The notes beneath the pieces are model-generated. The model did no database searches, was not told where the DNA came from, and saw only the letters and a program-made list of their open reading frames with translations. Positions 42,990 to 55,676 of a stretch of 64,000 nt of DNA are shown one piece after another (within the stretch, counting starts at the first letter, position 1; every line of letters starts with the position of its first letter). Origin of the DNA: Polytrichum commune (lineage: Eukaryota; Streptophyta; Polytrichopsida; Polytrichales; Polytrichaceae); contig OX485807.1 in assembly GCA_950295325.1 (NCBI GenBank), positions 8,893,001-8,957,000 on the forward strand, given 5' to 3'. A program made the translations under genes and the position numbers.

Positions 42990-45900
42990 ATTACCAGGAT
43001 CTTGAAGGAATGAATGTCGACATTCTAAAATGCGAAGGGCTTCCACGTCAGCTGTGGAACATGATGTGTGTCACTCTATAAAACATTGAGGGAGTATTTG
43101 TTGGAGAAGGAACTTGTCACAGTGTGAACTCTGATCTTGTTCTAGGTGCAAACGGTCCTCTCAAGGACACCCATGTTGCAGTCCACATTTCAAAGACATA
43201 TTCTAAGGAGGACATTCCCCAAGAGACAATATACTATTTGCTAGCTTGGAATTCATTTGCTGAGGGGCTAGTCTGCGTGATCATGAGGCCAGGGACAATT
43301 CCAACAAATATTGAGCAAGTCTTTTGAACCCACCTTCATCAACATCTGCTTGACCATAGTTGAGTACCATCCGAAATGCTCCTCAAATAGAGTGGTCCCA
43401 AGTCCAAAGAATTACTCACCCAAGAGTCCATCAACATTTTGTCGAGTAAAATTTGTTGCAATGAGAATTGCGTCTAATTGTATATGCGAGAGAAGAATAA
43501 AGCCTTTCGAGAACGCATGTGCCAATGATCTATATTCAACTTTAGAGCCCACTTGAAGACAGATGTGCACAAATATGTTCATTATGACTGACATGGGAGA
43601 AGATGGTGACAGTTGAAGAAATCAATGTTTGTATGCGAGCACGGATGCTTATTGTCGGTGTCTTGGAGGCAACATTCTACCACTACCAAAGATATGCAAA
43701 GGATAAGTGCAAAGCAAGGAACCATGAAAATATGGGATTGCTTGAGTCGAGGCAACACACGAAACAAGCGATTGCTACTCTTATATGCATTTTTCACAAG
43801 GAAGTGGATCGTATGCCAACCAAGACTACGACTCTGAAGTCAGGAGAGAAGGTTGTGTCCATGATTCTCCCAACCACCTTTCAATAGAAATATTAGATGA
43901 ATAAAATCAATGAAACCAATGCCGTTTTTGGGTTGAAAGAGGTCTCAATGCCAAACCTTGAGTAAGATTAGATATTTTATGTTTCTAAATTTCTTGTGAT
44001 AAGCTACAATAACTCAGGAAGGGTGCTCTGGTTGGGTCTCTAAGTGCTCTGAAATGGTCTAGGGAGTTGAACAAGCATCTTGTCATTGCCCGTGTTCATA
44101 GGGAGTTGTACTATGCAAACCATTACATGTCACATACTTGTCCACACAAGTGCCTTACAATCATGCACGACAAGATGGATCATACAAAGACTGCCTCTCC
44201 TGTCTTCTCACACTTCTCCTCGGTAGTTGTTTGTACGATTAGTGTCAACAACTTTGTTTCATAATATTAAAAGGGTGCAAAGATGTGTGTAGCGTCGCTA
44301 CCCCCACCACCAAAATCTTCAGTTTCAGCGAAACTGCTACCACCTATTCTTAATGTGCAGATGGACAATGCTACCAGGGACAACAAGATTATATATGTTT
44401 TTTTTGTTTTTAGTCTATACTTGTGGCAAATAAGAGATTTCGTGAAGTGTACGTGAACTTCATGATTGTGGGACACACGCATGACAACATTGATGCATTG
44501 TTTGGAAGGTGGAGCATGCTATTGAGGAAGGAGAATTTCCCAACAATCCATGCACTCATGAAGTCCTTCATGGATGTGGAATTCATTCCCACTATTCCTC
44601 ACTTGATCGAAGAGGTGCATGATTTCAAAGGATTCATAGCAAGGTCACTTGTGGATGGCGATGAAATTTTGGTAGGGCACATGAAACCACAATAAGTAAA
44701 ATTTTACCTAGATTTAAATGGAATTCCAATCATGAAATAAAAACTATTGTGCACTGATGTGGAATGGTTAGGAGAAGATGGTAGAGGCATCAGGCTTTGG
44801 AAGAAAAACTCCGAGGGACATAGTATGAGGCTCCGTGGAGTACCATTGACAATTGCACCTAAAGCAATGAGGTAAAGAAGACATTGAGAAAAACATATAT
44901 GGGTTTGTGAGATATTGGGATAACTTGTGCAATGCTGACGTTACTAGAGAATATCGGAGGTGCTACAAGCATTTGGTGTTGTACTGGCATGACGTGAAGT
45001 TAGCGCTAGAAGAACAACTCACTGCCTCGTTTGTTTTAAAGGACGGGTTCACGGGTAGGTCACTCTAAGGCATTTTTGTGCACCACGTGCGGCTGGGGGT
45101 TTTTTGTTTTGGGGCTATTTACCTTCAAGGGCTAAATTAAAGCCTCCCTATAATTACTTAAATTTCAAAAATGGCCCATTTGTTTGCACCCTTCCATTAT
45201 TTATATTGTCCAAGTCACTGCAATTTTTTGTACTCTATATTCCTTTTAAGTAATAAAAGCTAATTTACTTCCTAACGCATTGACGAGTGTTAAGGGAAAC
45301 CATGGAAACAAAGAAGGGTGCAAACAATAATATCATTGCAAACAAAGTTATGAAGAAAACACATAGGAGACCATAGCAAACATAGCAAACATACCTTCTA
45401 GGATCCTTATCTTCAGTCCCTATATTAATTTTACAAAAAAATAATGGCCCATATTTTATGTCCATCTAACTTACTTATAATGGGATTGTCTACATTTAAT
45501 GGCCCCTTCATTATTTGGAATTCCTTTATAATTTTTATTTCAAATGATTTTAATCCTCTCTATATTATGCCGCACGTCGTTTTTAAAATGCACTAAGTGA
45601 CCTACCCGTGGACGGGTTTTGGCCAAAATCTAGTGTTTGAATGACTCGGGCAAATGAGTTAACAAAAGATGGCGAAGATCGTGAAGAGTTGGAGAGGATG
45701 ATGCATACGTTGGGCCTTTGAGGGGTCGCCCACAACCATTCTTTAGGGTGGGCCGTGATCTCTTTGAAGGCTACTTTGTTGTTGTACGTATGGTAGATGG
45801 TGACCTTCGGCCAGTGTGGATTGCTTGGGCATTGTTTGATCCGAACTGTAACCATGAGAAACCAAATTGCGTTCTCATTCAATACTTCCGTCCTACATCA

Positions 45901-46116
45901 AGGAACCATTATGTGCAAGACTTCTACATTGGATGGGATAGTGAAAGAGGTTTACGCTAGCATGTTGATATAGTTCATTTGCCTATTTGGGAAGAAACAA
46001 ATGCTCTCATGACAACGTGGAAGTCTCAAATTCGAAAGGATACTTGCCAATGCTTCATCAAGATGCCGGCTGCTCAAATTGAAGTCATCAACCTCATCCT
46101 TGCTTCATATGCTTGA
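42990..46116 (+). pseudogene. DUF7869-type gene, decayed, with an hAT MITE inserted
   Basis: Plus-strand blocks in order: VDILKCEGLPRQLWN and GVFVGEGTCHSVNSDLVLGA, NGPLKDTHVAVHIS (43015-43200); MPTKTTTLKSGEKVVSMILP (43810-43880); ALKWSRELNKHLVIARVHRE and MSHTCPHKCLTIMHDKMDH (44040-44190); LQMDNATRDNKI (44357-44392); VYVNFMIVGHTHDNIDALFG, RWSMLLRKENFPTIHALMKS (44448-44570); IPHLIEEVHDFKGFIA; LFEGYFVVVRMVDGDLRPVW and VLIQYFRPTSRNHYVQDFYI (45750-45930); KDTCQCFIKMPAAQIEVINL to a stop at 46116. The QMDN and VGHTHDNID motifs mark DUF7869, an uncharacterised plant domain often present in many copies. Multiple stops and frame shifts occur. The MITE (45050-45610) interrupts the Asp-Gly-Phe sequence after VLK. 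Confidence 0.75.
45050..45610. mobile_element. hAT-type MITE, copy 2 (561 bp)
   Basis: Ends CACGGGTAGGTCACTCTAAG and ...ACTAAGTGACCTACCCGTG, inverted relative to the copy at 31086-31584. Exact 8-bp duplication GACGGGTT on both sides (45042-45049 and 45611-45618). It carries about 60 extra bases around 45260-45410 compared with copy 1. It inserted into coding sequence of the DUF7869-type gene, so that gene copy was dead at the latest by then. Confidence 0.9.
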
Positions 46117-46119
46117 TAT

Positions 46120-47460
46120 GTTGGATATATCCACACATATATTTATTATAGTACTTTGCCTTTGTATACTGATTATTTAATTTTATAGATTTTTTTATTA
46201 AGTAGAATTGAACAATTTTGAATTTTGTTGTAGATTGTGTTACTCTAATTTAAATGCACATATTTGTATTGGGTAAAGGTATTTGGAGTGTAGTTATGTT
46301 TGTTTAGAATAAGTGCTTTACGCAAAGGATATGTTCCATTCATTAAGAAGCAACGTATTGCTTATATTTTATTAAAGTGTTACTATGGCATTTGTGTGTT
46401 TGTTTTCTTTAATTTTCACATTCTTTATTTTCCTTAACGTTTTCAAAATCAAAATGTGATTACTCAAAAATGAGTAGTGGAAATATCCACATTTTATTTT
46501 GCTAACATGTTAGGCATTTGTCACATGTTTGGATAGAGGGCTTGTTGATCACAACATCTTTCATGCTAGCATAGCTCAGTTAGCAGCACCAAGTCATATT
46601 TTTCTCTCAAACGCTCAAACAAATTCAACTGGAACTGAACCTAGACCGCCTAGATGAGATGTATCTTACCCATACAACCAACCACGGTGTTCAAGACTCG
46701 ATCTTTAATGGATGACATGACTATCACTTTATATGTATCATAGTACTATTGTTGCAGCAGACTTCATGCAATCGTAGATTCCCAAGCTCAACATACTCTC
46801 ATTTTAATGGCATCTACATGTCTAAAGTATAATCTAGTATTTATCAACCTAAATTGGCTACAAATATAACATGATTTTTAGGTGTCCAAATGGACAATAT
46901 TATTTTGAGAGGGTCCCACTCTCTCAAAATATTGAATATAAGGTTTTTATTAGAGTGTAGCACTTGCAGTTGTGAGCATACTATTGTAACAAGCAAACTC
47001 ATTGGTTACCTTACTGCATGCATGGGGATTGACCATCGTACCCGCAACGATTCGTCAATCAAGAAGGCAACAACCAACGCCATCTAGGTTGCGGTGAAAG
47101 GCGATGGTGGGTCCAAGCATAGGGTTGATGGCAAGGCGGTTAAGCCATAGGCAAATGGCAAAGGTATGTGTTAATTGTAGGTGGCAATAAGATAGTTAAT
47201 AAAGATTACCAAGCCCACACATGTGTATTGTTCATGCCTACCATACACATATATTTATATTGGAGGTTAGTGGCTTTACCAACTTGCATGTTGAAAAATG
47301 AATTTCAATTTTTGAGTATTTAACCCTCCTCCCTACAAGTTACAGTAAGGATCAATGTTGGTCTAAACTTTGAGAATTTATAGAGGCTACATATGATTCT
47401 TTTTTTTTAGTATATCATAGGTAGATTTGCTAACCCCATGATTGGTTTAAAAATTTCTTA
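46120..47460. other. Intergenic DNA, no gene recognised
   Basis: AT-rich. A stretch at about 46576 resembles a tRNA A box but does not continue as a tRNA. No domains or terminal repeats seen. Confidence 0.4.
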
Positions 47461-47469
47461 CTCATTATG

Positions 47470-48442
47470 TGTCGCAACCCTTGCTAGGTCCCTTAACAAT
47501 CTTGCCAATTTTTGTTTCTAGCAAAGGTTACGAGCGCTAACCCTTCGCATTCCGCCATGCTAATGGATAGCTCCTCTTACCCCGGACCAATAGTTCATAG
47601 GAGGGAACCAACCCTCCTACTTTGCTTTCGGGACTCACCCCTTAATCGGTAACCCATTTCTTCGATGTGGACTTCCATCCATGGAAGTCCAATCCTATGT
47701 TGATCATCGCGTTGCCGGAGCAACACTACAACAACCCGAACCATACTAGGCAACTATGGCCTCACAATGGGCCAATGCCCATGGAGGCCGTGCCGTTTGG
47801 CCTCGGGTGGGTGAGGCCACACCACCTCACCCATATAAGCCTCTAGGACTCTACACGGGGCCCCTACCCCACCGTCAACCAACCTCTTGTCTCTCCACCA
47901 AGAGTTGGGGCCAAGTAGACATTTTCCCTTAGCTGCTGGGCCTAGAAGCCCCCAGCAGCTTCAGACCATCATAACTTCCTTGTATGATGTCTGATCATAA
48001 AAAACCAACCACTCCATCTTCATCTACGCTTCACGTAGATGCCGATGGACTCCTCACTTGCCCCAATTGGGCAAGTCTTGGGGAAGTTATGCCTGTTTGA
48101 ACCTTGGCAGTCCCGGGAATCACTCCCAGGCACTGCTGTACCAGGGCGCTGTCCCGGGACAGCGCCCCACTCAAATGGCCATAACTCCTAGCTCACACCT
48201 CCGATTGAGGTGTTCTTGAGCATTCTAGAATCATCACGCCATGAGCTACGCATAGCTCATGGCCTTACCCTTGTGCCTCGTAGTCTCTGTGGGTGGGAGG
48301 CGTTCCCAACGCCCGGGGCCCTCACCCACACTAGGATCACTTGGGCCCTCTCACCAATGGCGCCACAAGTCCCGGGTGTCACTCCGGGGTCCCCCTTGTG
48401 CCCATGGTGTTTCGGGCACTCCTCATGGAGAGGTGCGCGACA
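47470..48442 (+). mobile_element. Solo LTR, family L, copy 3 (973 bp)
   Basis: Starts TGTCGCAACCCTTGCTAG and ends GGAGAGGTGCGCGACA; exact 5-bp duplication TTATG (47465-47469 and 48443-48447). Very similar to copy 1 over its whole length, which suggests that the two are young. Confidence 0.92.
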
Positions 48443-49320
48443 TTATGTCACCCTAAACGTGGAAAATGTCTTGGGGGTGTTGCTCTAAGGACCTTCTACC
48501 TAATAGCCAACCAAAGTTCAATAGTATTGACTCACTAAACTATGGATTCAAAGCAAGTAGTTTTAGCTCAATAGATGTCGTAATTTGAGTGCCAATAACA
48601 TCATAAAGTTGGGGGCGAGAATGCCCAACTATACAGTGGTATAAGCCTTCTATATTTATATGATATTTATTGGATCATAAAATACTATAGGCAAAACTCT
48701 ATGGGTTGATGGGTTATTTAATTTAAACATTTGAATAAGTCCGTCCGATCATCATCCTTACTTGGACCAATTGAAGAATGAGACTTTGTAAGTGTCGCAC
48801 ACCTCTCCATGAGGAGTGCCCAAACAACATGGGCACAAGGAGGACCCTGGAGTGACACCCGGGACTTGTGGCGCCGTTGGTGAAAGGGCCCAAGTGATTC
48901 TAGTGTGGGTGAGGCTCCCGAGCGTTGGGAATGCCTCCCACCCACAAAGACTAGGAGTCACGAGGGTAAGGCCATAAGCTATGCATAGCTAATGGATTCT
49001 AGAATGCTTAAGAACACCTCAATCGGAGGTGTGAGCTAAGAGATATGGTAATTTGAGTGGAGCGTTGTCTTGGGATAGCGCCGTGGTACAACAGTGACCT
49101 AGGAGTGGCTCCCGAGACTGCCAAGGTTTGAACAGGCATAACATCCTCAATACTTGCCCAAATGTGGCAAGTGAGGAGTCCATTGGCATCTACGTAAAGC
49201 GTAGATGATGATGGAATGGTTGCTTGTTAGCATCAAACATCATACAAAGAGGACATCTTCATAACAACATAACTTTTGATGCATTTTGATGTTTATTTGG
49301 CCTCAACTCTTGGTAGAGAG

Positions 49321-50679
49321 TGTCAGCCATAAACCCCCACCCTTATGCGTCGTAGTCCAGGTGAGAGCCTATGGCTTATATGCACTTGTTTGACCCCCTT
49401 AGCCTTGTGATCCAACTCCCAGTACTTCAGTAATGCAAATATTAAACACACAACTCTTTATTCAAAGATTAAGAGGTAACAAGTATTTAGAAATACTTTA
49501 CTCCCTTGTGATTATTGTCACACCCAACCACTCAAAACATCATCCAACCCTAATGTGAAGTCCCACCTCACAATAGTGAACCATTGAATTAACCTAGGCA
49601 ATGCCTACTGGCATTAAGGCCACTCCAATGGCACATTTGGGTTACACATGCCCTTACTCACTCACAACATTTAGTCTCTCCCTACACCCTAACATTCTAC
49701 TTAATAAATTGAGAGGCTTGATCCCGCATTCACGGCCTCGCCTCGAGCTGCATTCAAGCTGCTCACTGGGACTAACCCATTTCCAAGTTTCAGCGGTTGC
49801 TGCCTTAAGATTTTGAGCTCCAGAGAGATTTTTGGCATGCTCGGGAGGTTGAATGACCTCAGGTGCCTCGCCCCACTGATGTAGCCTCCCCGTTGAATTC
49901 GCTCTTGAATTCGGTGATTCCGTATGGTATGCTTTAGCCACAATAGTTTGTCTCCGCACTCAGAATTCTAACAACTAAGCATTGGCCGCATCTTCCTAGC
50001 CTCACTGAATGAATGTTTTCTCAACATCCCTTCACCGAATGGATTCGAATCCACTGGAGTGGCCTATCCCCTCCTTAAACCCTTCAGCAGATTCGGCTGT
50101 CACTCGCCTTGCTCCCTTGACTTCTGCTCCAAGGCCGCAGCTATCTCAGTGTATGTTCTTTTCCTCCAAGCCGCCTCCTCCTCCTGAATCTAGCCTCGCC
50201 CCTATTACCTTACCCGAATTCACATCTGAATGTCCAAACCGCCAGCCGCTCCCTCAGCCGCAACTCTTCCCCTGCTTCTAGACCAAAAAAAAAAAGTGTT
50301 TTCATCCAGTCTCTGCCCTGTTCACCCGAGCCATTCCAGGGGCCTCCCTGGCTTTCCCAGCCTCTGCCCTGTGGGAAAATCAACCACCTGCCTCTAACCC
50401 CTCCCCTAAAATGGACAGTAAGGAGCCTAATTCCGACGCTAAAACCATGACTTGAAATAGTTTGCCCTAAGTACTAGCTAATTCTCAAACTAATTCCTAA
50501 ATCAATTTTGCAAAGATCCTAACTTCTAAATGACTCATAACATAGGCTTTTACTTAATTCAAATCTAAGCTAAGGATATAACTGTTTTTATCTTTTTGAA
50601 TATTCAATGCAATCACAAATTCTACGTTTTAATGAACTTTAAGATTAAGAACACATGTGGGCACCATATTGGGCTCACA
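49321..50679. mobile_element. Different solo LTR (1359 bp) nested in family L copy 4
   Basis: Starts TGTCAGCCATAAACCC and ends TTGGGCTCACA, TG...CA style. Left flank is GAGAG and right flank GATTG, which looks like a mutated 5-bp duplication of the target in the host LTR. No internal retrotransposon region. The Ser/Pro-rich frames here (about 50009-50281) are not recognisable genes. Confidence 0.72.
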
Positions 50680-50882
50680 GATTGACAAAAGGTTTCTTGA
50701 TGGAGGGGTAGGGACCCTGTCAAAAGTCCTAGAGGCTTATATGGATGAGACGGCGTGGCCGGCCAAACCCACCCGAGGCCGAACATCACAGCCTCCACAT
50801 GCATTGGCCCAACATGGGGGCATAGTTGCCAAGTATGGTTCGGGTTGTTATAGTGTTCTCCGGCAATGCGATGATCAATTAA

Positions 50883-51831
50883 TGTCGCACACCTCTCCAT
50901 GAGGAGTGCCCAAAACACCATGGGCACAAAGGGGACCCGGAGTGACACCCGAGACTTGTGGCACCATTGGTGAGAGGGCCCAAGTGATCCTAGTGTGGAC
51001 GAGGGCCCCGGGCGTTGGGAACGCCTCCCACCCACGGAGACTAGGAGGCATGAGGGTAAGGCCATAAGCTATGCGTAGCTCATGGCGTGGTGATTCTAGA
51101 ATGCTCAAGAACACCTCAATCGGAGGTGTGAGCTAGGAGATATGGCAATTTGAGTGCCCTGGTACAGCAGTGCCTGGGAGTGATTCCCAGGACTGCCAAG
51201 GTTCAAACAGGCATAACTTCCTCAATACTTGTCTGAATGGGGCAAATGAGGAGTCCATCGGCATCTGCGTGAAGCGTAGATGAAGATGAAGTGGTTTCTT
51301 GTTAGCATCAGACATCATACAAGGAAGTTATGATGGTCTGAAGCTGTTGGGGGCTTCTAGGCCCTACGGCTAAGGGAAAATGTCTACTTGGCCCCAACTC
51401 TTGGTAGAGAGACAAGAGGTTTCTTGACGGTGGGATGGGGCCCCGCGTAGAGTCCTAGAGGCTTATATGGGTGAGGTGGTGTGGCCTCACCCACCCGAGG
51501 CCGAATGACACGGCCTTCATGGGCTTTGGCCCATTGTAAGGCCATAGTTGCCTAGTATGCTTTGGGTTGTTGTAGTGTTGCTCCGGCAATGCGACGATCA
51601 ACATAAGATTGGACTTCTATGGATGGAAGTCTACATCTAAGAATTGATTACCGATTAAGGGGTGAGTCCCGAAAGCAAAGTTAGAGGGTTGATTCCCTCT
51701 TATGAACTATAAGGTCCGGGGTAAGAGGAGCTAACAATTAGCATGGCGGAATGCGAAGGGTTAGCGCTCGTAACCTTTGCTACAAATGAAAATTGGCAAT
51801 ATTGTTAATAGGGCTAGCAAGGGTTGCGACA
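50883..51831 (-). mobile_element. Solo LTR, family L, copy 5 (949 bp), nested in copy 4
   Basis: Inverted copy starting TGTCGCACACCTCTCC and ending GCAAGGGTTGCGACA. Exact 5-bp duplication ATTAA (50878-50882 and 51832-51836). It inserted into an older member of its own family. Confidence 0.92.
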
Positions 51832-52070
51832 ATTAAAGATTGGATTTCCATGAATGGAAGTTCACATGCAAGCATTGGTTACCGATTAAGGGAAGAGTCC
51901 CAAATGCAAGTGTAGGAGGGTTGGTCCTCTTCCTATAGGCTAAGAGGTCTGCGGTATGGGGAGCTAACCATTTTCATGGCGGAACGCAAAGGGTTAGGGC
52001 TCGTGACCCTTGCTGGAAATGAAAATGGTTAAGATTGTTAAAGGGCGCTAGCAATGGTTGGGGCAGTAAG

Positions 52071-53531
52071 TTTGCAGATTGGATAAGTATCAATGTCATT
52101 TTTTATTCCTTGATACTTTAGATGATTGATACTCCCAAAAGATAGTTGGTTTGTTGGAGACAATGGTTTTTGCCCAACAACCAAAGTCTAGTCTATGGTC
52201 TCTTGCAAACACATAGTTGATTGTAAATAAGTATTAATGAACTATTTGACCATGGTTCCATTCAATGATCAAACTGAATCTCTACAATCGATTGAACTAT
52301 TTAACTTTGATGGCAATTGCCCACAAAATTGGAATACTTGAGTTTGAGTATAAAATTCATATGGTAATCCGGTCGATGGATTTCAGTAAGACCATATATC
52401 TCTTTGATTGCCACTAGGTAATATATTTCAATACATAAGAGGATTAGTTTCTACTTTCTCTTTATGTGCATGAATTGTCTTGTCCTGGATTGTCAATTTG
52501 GGCATAAATTGAATTATTCTTGCTCACTTGATGCAAGGATTTTCATTTGTAGATCAACCAACTTACCACTTTTTTTTATTACAATTGTGGCGCAGAGCTT
52601 CACACTCCAACCTATGGACTTAACAGCTTTTGGATGAGCATCTACACTCCAAACAATGATTTCTCACCCAAGCGTTAGCAATCAATGGGCAATCAATACA
52701 TGATCTTACAACCTTTCTCCTCACCACTTAGACTATTGCTATAATAATGAAAATATGTACTAAATCTGCTACTCTCCTCTTGAGAAACAAACAAATGGTC
52801 AATCATCATACAAGACAATTTGCCATAAACAATCCACAATTCTTGAACTATTATTGCTCAAACAAAAGCTTCACACCCTACAAATTCTCTTTGAACTATG
52901 GCCCTTGGCCATACTTATAATTAAAAAAATTCACTCTCTTCTCAAGAGGGATTTCAAGTTTAAACAATCTTGAGTCCTCTTTGATTTTTCCATCTAATTA
53001 TGGCAAGGAGCTTGGCCTTCAAGATGTACATTTGTCCATAGCCAACTCTCGCACCTTATTTTCTATTAATCATTTGCTTATTGCCCCTTCAACAAAACTC
53101 CTTCTAATCTTTGCCAATAGTTAGAGCTATCACTTTCATAGTTAATTGTCTCCTTTATAGTAACGATTACTAAGTTTTGCACTCTTCACTATTTCATGGA
53201 TTTGGAAGAAGTCTTTAACTAACAAATTAATTATATTTAAAATATCAATTATTGCCAAACATGAATAAATAAGGATGACGCTAGCAAACTTGGATCATGG
53301 TCCACACATATAGAGTGCGAGGGAGTTAAATGTCCTGTGAGTCAAGCCTTAGAATTTCTTTTGTCTTTCTATTTATGAGTTTTGTATTTTCTAGCATGAT
53401 TATTTTGTGAATTCTTTGCATATTTATGATGTAATGTCTTTTGGTTCAAAGCCGTGATGATAGTTTATTTGTTGATTTGTTATGTTGAATTGATTAAGAT
53501 CTATACAAAAAAAGGGAAAAACATTTTATAT

Positions 53532-53564
<33 letters not shown>

Positions 53565-54470
53565 TTATATTATGTTGACATCACATTCCGTCACTCCTGA
53601 ACTTCTCATTTTTTCCCTCATCCAACACGTGCACGTGCCCCCTCCCCCCTCCCTACAATCCTCAACAAATCAAACGTATCAAGAATCTAGACAAAAACAA
53701 ATTCCCCAACAACCTCCAACACAAAATTGAAAATTCACTATCTTATAGTTTCTATATAAATGTGCGTTGAAGTTTTGTTTTTTGTTTTTTGTTTTTGTTG
53801 GGGGGGGGGGGATACTTATCCATTACCTTTTTTCTACCTCTACTTTGTGCCATTTTTATGCACCCTTTGGTAGTTTGAACTTAATATTTCCATTTAAACT
53901 TAACCCTATGTTAATTCAAAAAATGTCTCTTTTGTGATGCTTAAAATCACTAAATGTGTGGTGTTTTAAGGCATCCATTATCAACATCCTTAGTAGCATA
54001 AGGCAACCTATTATCATAAAACGTGGGTTGTCTTATGTTACTTAGATTGTCGATAAAGGATGAAATACAATGTTGACAAGGGACTAAGACACCAAACAAT
54101 GACAAGGATACAACATGATAAACATGATAAACCCTAAACCCATAAACAATACAAAATGCTCAAGAGTTGAAGTTGTGAGTGGAAAAACCTTGTGACCCTC
54201 CACAAAGTTTGTACCATCCTAAACATTGTTCCTTATATGTAGTTCTACAAAAAAGAAATGCCATTATAGGGTATTGTATTATAATGCAGTACATGAATAG
54301 GAATGATGCTTTGTTACACTAAATACTTTAAAAAAAATTGCTTGCACAAATAAAGAATACCTTATATTAGGTTTCATCCTATTTATAATATTTCGCACGT
54401 GAAGTACCCGGGGCATGAACAAACCCCCACCACTAAAATTCCCACCCTTCCAAAGCATATATACAAATAA
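52071..54470. other. Intergenic DNA, no gene recognised
   Basis: AT-rich, no domain. It holds a (CA)n microsatellite (53537-53561), a G-run after a TTTTTGTTTTTTG tract (53778-53812), and many chance short frames. Confidence 0.45.
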
Positions 54471-55045
54471 TTCAATACATGAGTTAAAATGATCCACCAT
54501 GGCCAAATATGGTATCTTCTCCATCCACATGGAGACTGGAACTAATGCCCGCTTGCTTGGCCAACAAAACATCCTACTCGCCAAGCTCATGGCCATACAC
54601 CGCACCACATCCCTCCTCCACCCAACCTTCCCAACCTTCCCTACCTACATATTCACTGACAACCTTGTCTCCATTTACATACTTCACGACCTTAAAAACT
54701 CACCCTCAACCCACTACACTCAAGACTCTATAAGTGTTACCCCTATAAGCGTTATAATTTCAAATATGTTAAGAAAATTTTACTGCCCTACAAAAACACA
54801 ATTGGTAAGACTAGTGAGTGTTATGTGTTAAGTGTTAAGTGTTATAACATGCTCTACTTCCTTCTTTGTTAATTGCACTTCTATAGGTGTTAATTTTGAG
54901 AAAATCAAGGTAATAATACATGAGAGCATACATTTTAAACATGTAATCACATTTATCCCATATTCTTTGCAAACAAGTCGAATATTCTCTCTTATTTAGA
55001 GATATGAGATAGATTGTTTTAGTGCAAACAATGTGTTTGCAATTG

Positions 55046-55151
<106 letters not shown>

Positions 55152-55157
55152 GTTGTT

Positions 55158-55676
55158 ATGGTTGAGTGGGCATGGCATGCGGGAGTTACCACATCGCCAA
55201 TTCAAAATTGCTGGAGTCACACATGTGTTATTTCGATCTCTATTGAGAGGGAGATAGAGGAAGCTAGGTGCTTGGTAAAGGTTGATGAAGTTGCTACTCT
55301 ACTTCATCAACTGACGTTGTTGTCATCTGATAGTGAGGTGGGTGACGTGATGAATGCTCATGAATATCTCAATTATGAGATGGAGTTTGATTTAAACAAC
55401 CCCTATGAACCTACCGATGAGGAGTTTTTGGATATGTATTCCTCACAACATCAAGAAATTGATGTTGATGAGGTTATGGTTGATGTGGTAAAAGAAGTTG
55501 TAGGATTGAGTGTTGGTGAGTGTTCTCTAGAGACTTTGAAGAAATATTTTGAACAAAGACCAAATGATGCCCTATTACACATCGTGAGCATTCAAGGACT
55601 CCAAAAGGAAGTTTCATCTCATCATTTGGAAGCTTCTCGTCAGACTACTATGAACTATTTCTTTTGGTTAGTTTAG
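55158..55676 (+). CDS. Carboxy-terminal part of a pogo/Tigger-type transposase
   Basis: After about 30 residues read from repeat-adjacent sequence, the frame becomes protein-like: EARCLVKVDEVATLLHQLTL, an acidic stretch NNPYEPTDEEFLDMYSSQHQ, SLETLKKYFEQRPNDALLHI and finally EASRQTTMNYFFWLV. Pogo/Tigger/jerky-type transposases end in an acidic segment, a helical ...YLEQ... region and a terminal QTT..(D/N).FF motif. QTTMNYFF (55641-55664) fits the PCNA-interacting PIP-box consensus Qxx(I/L/M)xx(F/Y)(F/Y), a feature reported for pogo transposase. The DDE catalytic core and the DNA-binding domain are missing, so it cannot transpose by itself. The frame has no stop over the conserved part. Confidence 0.65.
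   Translation: MVEWAWHAGVTTSPIQNCWSHTCVISISIEREIEEARCLVKVDEVATLLHQLTLLSSDSEVGDVMNAHEYLNYEMEFDLNNPYEPTDEEFLDMYSSQHQEIDVDEVMVDVVKEVVGLSVGECSLETLKKYFEQRPNDALLHIVSIQGLQKEVSSHHLEASRQTTMNYFFWLV

Larger units (their letters stand above)
48793..52065 (-). mobile_element. Solo LTR, family L, copy 4, split by two later insertions
   Basis: The outer LTR is in three blocks: 48793-49320, 50685-50882 and 51837-52065. It starts TGTCGCACACCTCTCC and ends GGTTGGGGCA, and the ends are flanked by an exact 5-bp duplication GTAAG (48788-48792 and 52066-52070). This confirms that the three blocks are one element. The first gap holds another LTR type (49321-50679), the second a younger family L LTR (50883-51831). 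Confidence 0.9.

Noticed and set aside
46571-46710. tRNA or tRNA-derived SINE (TAGCTCAGTTAGCAG and GTTCAAGACTC)
   Set aside because: The A-box-like and B-box-like motifs are more than 100 bases apart and no cloverleaf stems can be formed.
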